Shown here piece after piece: positions 57,486 through 64,000 of a stretch of 64,000 nucleotides of DNA (positions are counted from its first letter, which is position 1; each line of letters starts with the position of its first letter). The stretch spans positions 14,357,121 through 14,421,120 of the forward strand of contig NC_064047.1 in assembly GCF_932526225.1 (NCBI RefSeq), read 5' to 3'. The notes under the pieces were generated by a model. That model was not told the origin of the DNA, did not search any database, and worked only from the letters and a program-made list of their open reading frames with translations. The position numbers and the translations under genes were made by a program. This stretch comes from Nematostella vectensis. Its lineage: Eukaryota > Cnidaria > Anthozoa > Actiniaria > Edwardsiidae.

Positions 57486-58135
57486 GTCTCGTTTTGGTTT
57501 TGCAGGACGGCGTTCAATTCACTCGCAAGTCGTCAGCATCTATCTTCCTTCTGCTTTGCTGCTCCTGTAACCTCACAGTTGCTTTATACTTTGGAAGCTT
57601 GGGGTTGGATTCCACTTCACTTGAACGGCCCATATCGGCACATCTTCCGCTCACACAAGGGTTGGGTGGATATATAAAGAGAACAGAATGAAAAATAACA
57701 ATCAGATATATAAAATAATAAAATATGTTGCTTAAGGCTAACGTTTTTTGGAGAGACACACCAGATACTTGTTTGCAATTATTTATAAAGAAATAAAATT
57801 GTTAGAAATTTTGTTAGAAATGTCAGAAACAAATAGCATCCTTTTATATGAAGCTTGGAATCGCATATGTCCCTCTTTGCACACAGGAAAAAAAATGAAA
57901 ACAAAGGAAATATGAGGTTTTTATACTTCATCAGTGATGTAGAGTGATTTACTGAAATAAACACTCTTTATAATAAATTCTAGTAATTGCTGCTATGTGA
58001 GTGTAACAAAAATGGCTACAATTGAAAATTATGCATCTACTTCTACAATTACAATTTTTACCTTTTTCAGCAACTTTCAACCTTCTTCTTGAAACAAGAT
58101 GAAGCGACTAGGACTTATTGTGTGTGTCTTTATTC

Positions 58136-58137
<2 letters not shown>
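57486..58137. other. No supported gene
   Basis: The right-hand flank of the gag-like fragment may hold a little more of the same decayed element to about 57700. After that the sequence is AT-rich without recognisable features. Confidence 0.4.
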
Positions 58138-58166
<29 letters not shown>

Positions 58167-60682
58167 ACTTTATTTAAGTGTCAAAAGTGTTTAGCTAAAA
58201 AAGCTAATTGTGGACACTATAAAAAATAAATAGTCAGATAATTAATAAATAATATGATTTAGAATCTAATCTAGCTATATTTAAAATATTAAAAATATTA
58301 TAGAAAACTATACGTATTATACATATTAATATAATATATTATATACACAAACACTATATAGACGAACTATCACAGGCGTAGATACAAGTAAACAGACATG
58401 TGTATACAAATAGACACAAGAACAAACAAACAAACAAACAAGCAACATATAAATAAATAACAAAACAAATTAATATAAAAATATGATACAAGGGTGGTGC
58501 ACACTCCTCATGTGCCCGACCGCCAGACAGCACACGGGACCACCCCACGTGCCCACCCCACTAGGATGAGCATGCGATGCAGTCACATGCGCCATCCAGC
58601 AGGCCAAGCACATCAAGAGTGCGCACTCCCGTCCTAAAAGCCTGTAGGCTGGTCTTATTACGAAGTTCCTGACTTATTTTACCCCAAATATAGGGGCCTA
58701 GAAACCTTATGCTGTGTCTACCATATGTGATTGTATTAAATCTTGGAACAGGAAAATCGCTCCTCAAGTTGTAACTCCTGTCTTGCTGAAAAAATATACT
58801 TTGAATATGCTCAGGAGCTAGGGAATTTCTAGCTTTGTACATTAATATAAGAATGTCTTGTAATCTTCTATTCTCTAAGCTTGACAATCGCCCTCTCCTT
58901 AAAAGTTCAGCATAAGTGTCAGTTCTGTTATTAAATATTGCGCGTAGAGCCCTCTCTTGGACTCTCTCTAACTTTCTAGCATCAGCGGCTTTACAAAAGT
59001 GCCATACCGTGTGACAATATGTGAGATTGGGTAAAATTGCTGATTTATAAAGTTGTAATTTGGCGTCTACTGGGATTAGATTTCTAAGCCTTACCAACAC
59101 ACCAACTTTTTGGCTTGCTTTCTTACATATTTCACTGATATGAAGACTAAAGTTCAGCTTATCGTCAAGAGTCACTCCTAGCAGTTTCATTTCAGTAGAC
59201 GATTTAATTATTTCTTCATCAATCTTAACCTGTATAGATAGGTTGTCTTTATTTCTATTTTTTCTGCCTAGCAACATCAAGCTATATTTATCATAGTTCC
59301 CTTTGAGGAAATTATCTTTATACCATTGTGATATCTTATGTCCTTCTTCGTTCAAAATTTGTTCCACGCACTCAGCTGTTCCCCCTTTTACATAGAGCTG
59401 ATGGTCATCAGCATACATTGACAAGCTAGCTGTTTTAACTTCAAATGTCATGTCATTTTGGAAGATATTCCATAATAATGGTCCAAATGACGACCCTTGA
59501 GGACATCCCCTTACTGCATCCTTCCAGACACTGGTGACTCCATTAAGTTTGACCCTGTTTTGACGGTTGGTGAAGTATGATCTCATCAAGTGTAATGACT
59601 GCTCAGAAAAGCCATATGCCTTGAGCTTATTTACCATGAGTGCTGGGTGTAAGGAGTCAAATGCTTTACTCATATCTGTTGAGAGTATTCCAATAAACTG
59701 TTTGGAATCTACAGCTAGCTTCCAGTCTTCTGTGAGTTTAAGCAGAGTGGTTTCACAGCTATGCTTCTTCCTATATGCCGACAAGCAAGGATCAAGCTTG
59801 GGATCAAAATGATTATTTACTTGTGTACTCATCATTGACTCATATACCTTATCTACTATGCATAGTAATGTTATTGGACGGTAGTTTTTTCTCTCAAGAC
59901 GGTCATCCTTTTTGTAAACAGGGTTCCATTCCCCTTTCTTCCATGCTTCTGGCCATTCTCCTTTCCTGATACACTCATTATAGAGACCCGTTAGGGAGTC
60001 TGCTATACCTCTTGATGCTAGTTTTAACAATCTGGGAGTAATGGAGTCATAGCCAGAGGCCTTTCTGACATTTAGCTTCTCGAGAAATGACTGAACTGAA
60101 TTTGTGCTGAGCTGTTGAAAACAGAAATTTGAGTTGTTGCTCTTATTTGCATCATAGATATTCTTAAGACTTGGATGACTGGACAAATCCTCTTCCGTCA
60201 GACTGTTGACATTTGCTCCACCAATCTCATTAGCCATGGTGGAAAAGTAGTCTACCAGAACGTTTGCTACCTTTTCCTGGTCTTTCTCAATTTTTCCATC
60301 TGTTCTGATGTTGATCTCACATACCAGCTGTTTCTTATCACTAAGAAAAGGTCTAAATGTTTTATAGAACTCACTTGGCTTAGCTTTAAGATCATCTGCC
60401 TTTTGTTGCCAATATTCTTTAATGGCTTTCCTTCTACAATTGGTAGCTTTATTTCTCCATTTTCTCTTCAGTTCCCAATTTTCCTCAGTTTTGCTGTGAG
60501 CATACTGCTTAGCAAATTTCCTTTTCATTTTGATTGCTTGTTTCCATTCTGGTGTCATATAGGGTACATCAGCTTTTCGAAATCTCATTTTCTTGGTAGG
60601 CATGTGTTTTTCTACTATTGTGTTGAAAAGTGTCTCCCAGTAATGGTACTTATCATCCATAGTGTCAAAGGTCTCCATGACA
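58138..60682 (-). mobile_element. Non-LTR retrotransposon (LINE), 5' part separated by an LTR insertion
   Basis: A (TCTA)n tail lies at 58138-58164 on the 3' side, followed by a 3' UTR and one long RT frame (58561-60678). The 5' end is cut at 60682, exactly where a TG...CA LTR begins, so the rest of the LINE should lie beyond the right edge of the window. It is related to the inverted fragment at 21246-21735. Confidence 0.87.
58561..60678 (-). CDS. Non-LTR reverse transcriptase (ORF2, interrupted at 5' end)
   Basis: 705 residues from the first Met; the frame is open into the LTR junction, so this Met is internal. RT motifs: KNYRPITLLCIVDKVYE (264-280), FIGILSTDMSKAFDSLH (328-344), RGCPQGSSFGPLLWNIF (390-406) and the catalytic MYADDHQLY (YADD 422-425). 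C-terminal LPNLTYCHTVWHFC and RVQERALRAIFNNR follow the usual layout, ending CDCIACSS. No lesions in the visible frame. The endonuclease domain is not in the window. Confidence 0.92.
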   Translation of the reverse strand: METFDTMDDKYHYWETLFNTIVEKHMPTKKMRFRKADVPYMTPEWKQAIKMKRKFAKQYAHSKTEENWELKRKWRNKATNCRRKAIKEYWQQKADDLKAKPSEFYKTFRPFLSDKKQLVCEINIRTDGKIEKDQEKVANVLVDYFSTMANEIGGANVNSLTEEDLSSHPSLKNIYDANKSNNSNFCFQQLSTNSVQSFLEKLNVRKASGYDSITPRLLKLASRGIADSLTGLYNECIRKGEWPEAWKKGEWNPVYKKDDRLERKNYRPITLLCIVDKVYESMMSTQVNNHFDPKLDPCLSAYRKKHSCETTLLKLTEDWKLAVDSKQFIGILSTDMSKAFDSLHPALMVNKLKAYGFSEQSLHLMRSYFTNRQNRVKLNGVTSVWKDAVRGCPQGSSFGPLLWNIFQNDMTFEVKTASLSMYADDHQLYVKGGTAECVEQILNEEGHKISQWYKDNFLKGNYDKYSLMLLGRKNRNKDNLSIQVKIDEEIIKSSTEMKLLGVTLDDKLNFSLHISEICKKASQKVGVLVRLRNLIPVDAKLQLYKSAILPNLTYCHTVWHFCKAADARKLERVQERALRAIFNNRTDTYAELLRRGRLSSLENRRLQDILILMYKARNSLAPEHIQSIFFQQDRSYNLRSDFPVPRFNTITYGRHSIRFLGPYIWGKISQELRNKTSLQAFRTGVRTLDVLGLLDGACDCIACSS

Positions 60683-60862
60683 TGTGTTACCTCTTAATTT
60701 GTGAAAACTCGAGTAACATTAAAAATAAACCGAAAATAAACCACACAGAAACAAACATGGCGGTCAACACGTTTTCTTCCTCTTCTACACACACTGCATT
60801 ATGGGTAATACAATATTTTTCTATGGGGGGGTGGGCAAGTGCTTAATTCCAAGGGTAACACA
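60683..60862 (-). repeat. 3' LTR of right-edge Ty3/gypsy element
   Basis: Defined by TG...CA with 9-bp inverted termini, the adjoining polypurine tract, and the break in the LINE frame at its outer edge. The second LTR is not visible, so the boundary is inferred. Confidence 0.75.
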
Positions 60863-61260
60863 CTTCCCCCCTGAAAAGATGTCGTCCTCGACATTTAAGT
60901 TACTAGTATGTTTCAATACTACAATGCAACTGAGGAAAAAAAAATCTGACTACTCTACTATTTCAATGTTCAGTTCCATGAAGGCATGGTGTAGGGTGAT
61001 CAAGTCCAACCATGGCTTCCACTTGTTTCTTCATACAGCTGTATCTTGCTTATTCTTTACTCTACAGTTCTCTTGCACAATGTCATTGCCACGTAAATAC
61101 CCAATGCTGCTCAAGGTCTTACACCTTGTTACCTACACTATTTGCTAGGCTATACTAGTATTATTCAACTAGTGTCTCTAACTAGACCGTTTTTTTCTTT
61201 TCTTTTTCTTGTAACAAACAAACAAATATAAGTCAAGTAAGTGTACTAGTGTACTTGTAA

Positions 61261-64000
61261 TTACATTGCTGGTGTCCATGGTGAGAAGGAAGGACATCTG
61301 TAGGGTACCTGTAAACCGTAGGGTACCGGATAACCGTAGGGAGTCTGTAGACTGCAGGGTACCGAATAACCGTAGGGTACCTGTAAACCGAAGGGTGCCT
61401 TGAACCCGCATGTGGCACATGGTAACTCTTGTGTAGGAGGTGCACCGTAAGCACTCCATGCTGACTCATTTATAGTTATACCATGGTTAGCGACCGGTCC
61501 CCGATAATAGGATGGCTGACCAATAACATCATAAGTAACCCGCAAAGGTGGATGCCTATTCCGCTCGGGTCGTCCAATGATGCTGCCATTAGCATAGTTC
61601 TCCTGGCTGTCCCTATCACCTTGTTCCCCTTGCTGCTGCTGTGATGCCCTCTCTGCCTGCTCCTCTATTGCTTCATCCAGCTCACCTGCCGTTCCTTCCT
61701 GCTGATCGGGTGCTCCATCCAGCTCGTCTGAAGCTTCCTCTTGCTGATCCAGAGATACATCTGACTCGCCTGATGCTATTTCCTCTTGCCGATCCGGTGC
61801 TACATCAGACTCGCCTGATACTTCCTCCTGCTGACCCAGGACTACATCCGATTCGCTTGATGCTTCTTCTTTCTCGTCGGGCGCATATCCAACCTGTCTA
61901 CCGTAAACAAAGTCTGGTTCCTCTTCACTACTCGACTCCTCTTTCAACTCTGCTGCGTTCCTTGTTGCAGGTTTCCGTGTTTTGGTTTTCCTTTTTGGCT
62001 GAGTAATCACGTCACTCATGAGATAATCACATGGCAGTAAGAGGTTATAATGCAGAGTCCGGTTCCTGCCCTTGCCATTCTCAGGTCTGACCTCATACAC
62101 TGGGCTCGATTCTCCCTTCTGATTCACAACCACAAACACCTGATCCTCAAAGTATGAGCGTAGTTTCCCTGGACCGCCTCGTTCTGACAGGTTTCGTACC
62201 AATACCCGATCACCCGGCTTAAGTGATGAGCATCTCACTTTCTTCTCGTAGTACCTCTTACCCCGCGCGGCTTGAGCTGTCGACTTAGAACGTGCGATCC
62301 TGTAAGCTTCTTCCATGGTTTCTCGCCACTTTGTCACATATTTCGGATACTGTTGCGGAGTGCCTTGCAAACTGGTACCAAGCATTAAGTCAATGGGAAG
62401 TCGAGGTGAGCGACCATAAAGTAGATAGAAAGGAGAAAATCCTGTTGAGTCATTTCGAGTGCAGTTGTATGCGTGTACAACTTTGTTAAGACTATCTTTC
62501 CACTTGGATTTCTGGTTCTCTGGTAGTGTGCGTAACATTGCAAGAAGGGTCTGATTAAAACGCTCGACTTGTCCATTGGATTGTGGATGATATGGTGTGG
62601 TTCTTGAGTGAGCTACCCCACTAAGCTTTTCCAGATGTTTATGTAGATCGTTCTCGAACTCCTTCCCCTGATCGTGATGTATTCGAAGGGGAAACCCAAA
62701 CCTCATGATGTAATCATTATACAGCTTCTCTGCCACTGTAGGGGCCGATTTATTCCGTGTTGCGTATGCTTGGGCAAATCGAGTAAAATGATCAATCACT
62801 ACGAGGATATATTCATACCCACCACTGCTTTTTTCTAGATGTAAAAAGTCCAAAGAAATGAGTTCAAAGGGAGCTGTTGTTTGAATACTCTGCATTGGTG
62901 CCCGTTGAGCATGTTTCGGTCGTTTTTGCTTGATACATCGACAAACAGAGGTAACATAGTGTTCAATGTCCTGTTGCATACGGGGCCAAAAGAACCTATC
63001 CCTCGCAAGTTGCAATACCCTCTCTGCACCGAGATGCCCCATTTCCTCATGTAATTCCTTATAACCGAGATGATGAAGTTTCCGTGGAAGGACCAATTGG
63101 AGACGTGGTCCAATTCTCCGGCGAAGGATATCATCCTTACCTAGTTCCAACTTCTTCCAGTGACGTAACATGGCCTTTGTTTCAGGAGTTTCCTTCTTTC
63201 GCTCCTTTAAGCTGGGTAATGACTCATTAAGTATGAAACCAATCACCTTTCCAATTGTTGTATCCTCACGCTGAAGTCTCACAATGTCCTCTGTCGACCA
63301 TGCTTGCGTGCCTAAGGTGACATTATCGTCGGGAGAATCTTCAAGGCATGCTGACAAAGAGATAGTCGGAATGCCATCTTCACCTGCCTGGAACTTTACA
63401 GAATTCACAGTGGCTCCTATGTCTTCTTGGCATATGGTCTTCTGACATTCTTCCATATACTTCTCCATGCCTTGTGAAATCCGCGAGAGACCGTCTGCAT
63501 CCCCATTTGCCTTTCCAGGTCTGTATTTGATGACAAAGTTATAGTCAGCCAATTCTGATACCCAACGCTGTCCGGTCGCATTCAATTTGGCAGTGGTCAG
63601 AATGTATGTTAACGGGTTATTATCCGTGTAGACAGTAAATTTAGGGGCATAGTACAAATAGTCTCTAAATTTCTCCGTAATTGCCCATTTTAGCGCTAAG
63701 AATTCGAGTTTCCCCGAATGCAGATGGTAATTGCGCTCGGCTTGAGTTAACGATCGTGACCCGTAACCAATGACTCTCAAGGTTCCTTTCTGGCGTTGGT
63801 ATAATACAGCCCCAAGTCCCCGCTCCGATGCGTCAGTGTGAAGAATAAAGGGTTGTTGGTAGTCCGGATAAGCCATAACGGGTGGTGATGTGATAGTATC
63901 TATAAGTGTCTCCAGTATTCGCTGATGTTCCTCAGACCAAGAGACTGGTTGGCGTGATAAGGACTTACTCGACCTACTTTTCGATTTGGTACTTGTACCT
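61261..64000 (-). CDS. Ty3/gypsy Pol, RNase H-integrase part (partial)
   Basis: The frame is open from the right edge of the window to a stop at 61261; the RT lies outside. Near the start is a connection segment, then RNase H (ILHTDASERGLGAVLY, LEFLALKWAI, YTDNNPLTYIL, RPGKANGDADGLSR). Integrase: H/C zinc-binding pattern (ELHEEMGHLGAERV ... CRCIKQKRP), catalytic D in LDFLHL, D in IHHDQGKEFE and E in NGQVERFN, then the chromodomain-less C-terminal basic region (YYEKKVRCSSLKPGDRVLVR). The tail is unusual: five acidic repeats of 14-15 residues around E(E/D)..(S/D)(E/D)(S/L)D (about 61670-61890), then aromatic/proline repeats (PYGYPVPYGLQVPY). It inserts the cDNA into chromosomes. No lesions seen. 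Confidence 0.93.
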   Translation of the reverse strand, partial: GTSTKSKSRSSKSLSRQPVSWSEEHQRILETLIDTITSPPVMAYPDYQQPFILHTDASERGLGAVLYQRQKGTLRVIGYGSRSLTQAERNYHLHSGKLEFLALKWAITEKFRDYLYYAPKFTVYTDNNPLTYILTTAKLNATGQRWVSELADYNFVIKYRPGKANGDADGLSRISQGMEKYMEECQKTICQEDIGATVNSVKFQAGEDGIPTISLSACLEDSPDDNVTLGTQAWSTEDIVRLQREDTTIGKVIGFILNESLPSLKERKKETPETKAMLRHWKKLELGKDDILRRRIGPRLQLVLPRKLHHLGYKELHEEMGHLGAERVLQLARDRFFWPRMQQDIEHYVTSVCRCIKQKRPKHAQRAPMQSIQTTAPFELISLDFLHLEKSSGGYEYILVVIDHFTRFAQAYATRNKSAPTVAEKLYNDYIMRFGFPLRIHHDQGKEFENDLHKHLEKLSGVAHSRTTPYHPQSNGQVERFNQTLLAMLRTLPENQKSKWKDSLNKVVHAYNCTRNDSTGFSPFYLLYGRSPRLPIDLMLGTSLQGTPQQYPKYVTKWRETMEEAYRIARSKSTAQAARGKRYYEKKVRCSSLKPGDRVLVRNLSERGGPGKLRSYFEDQVFVVVNQKGESSPVYEVRPENGKGRNRTLHYNLLLPCDYLMSDVITQPKRKTKTRKPATRNAAELKEESSSEEEPDFVYGRQVGYAPDEKEEASSESDVVLGQQEEVSGESDVAPDRQEEIASGESDVSLDQQEEASDELDGAPDQQEGTAGELDEAIEEQAERASQQQQGEQGDRDSQENYANGSIIGRPERNRHPPLRVTYDVIGQPSYYRGPVANHGITINESAWSAYGAPPTQELPCATCGFKAPFGLQVPYGYSVPCSLQTPYGYPVPYGLQVPYRCPSFSPWTPAM

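Larger units (their letters stand above)
60683..64000 (-). mobile_element. Ty3/gypsy LTR retrotransposon nested in a LINE (runs off the right edge)
   Basis: The 3' LTR candidate is 60683-60862 (180 bp): TGTGTTACC...GGTAACACA with 9-bp inverted ends. It is preceded on the minus strand by the purine tract CAGGGGGGAAG. The interior carries RNase H-integrase. TGACA (60678-60682) is the expected left target duplication; the matching copy and 5' LTR are outside the window. Confidence 0.85.

Overview
The window is AT-rich eukaryotic nuclear DNA: split genes with GT-AG introns, long minisatellite arrays and many nested transposable elements. Mix of a conserved ciliary gene, Ty3/gypsy, CACTA, hAT and non-LTR elements suggests an invertebrate metazoan, most likely an anthozoan cnidarian; the taxon is an inference, the metazoan assignment is firm.

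Host genes. Seven 5' exons of a CFAP47-like ciliary gene lie on the minus strand (6730 down to 2319, continuing off the left edge through two minisatellites). An RFX-type X-box sits about 120 bp upstream of its ATG. A plus-strand gene (about 10999-15216) encodes a long coiled coil with a strict 14-residue cysteine register; one of its introns is filled by a 27-bp minisatellite. A broken intronless F-box/LRR gene lies at 19185-20672 (minus). No other convincing host gene was found.

Mobile elements. From about 21 kb rightward the window is mostly transposon: a 5'-inverted LINE tail (21246-21735), a 63-65 bp AT-rich satellite (22.8-24.96 kb), LINE fragments (25.7-28.2 kb), a large 5'-truncated LINE (28.66-31.1 kb), and an internally deleted Ty3/gypsy element (31219-34104, TSD CTTAA). 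The centrepiece is a 17.8-kb CACTA (EnSpm-like) transposon at 34365-52179 with perfect 26-bp terminal inverted repeats, a 3-bp TGG target duplication, two divergently transcribed genes (a Tnp2-type transposase on plus, an unrecognised multi-exon accessory gene on minus) and different tandem arrays near each end. It was itself hit twice: a 3.3-kb hAT element (35812-39114, TSD TAAAT) sits in the last coding exon of the accessory gene, and an apparently intact Ty3/gypsy element (44144-49488, identical-length LTRs, TSD TGTAC) sits 8 bp inside the transposase intron. That Ty3 element looks self-priming (Tf1-like): the 10 nt after its 5' LTR are complementary to a stretch inside the LTR, and gag-pol is one uninterrupted frame.

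Right end. A 1.6-kb perfect-period 20-bp satellite (54997-56580), a decayed gag-like fragment (about 57.3-57.5 kb), another LINE (58140-60682), and a further Ty3/gypsy element inserted in that LINE and running off the right edge (60683-64000).
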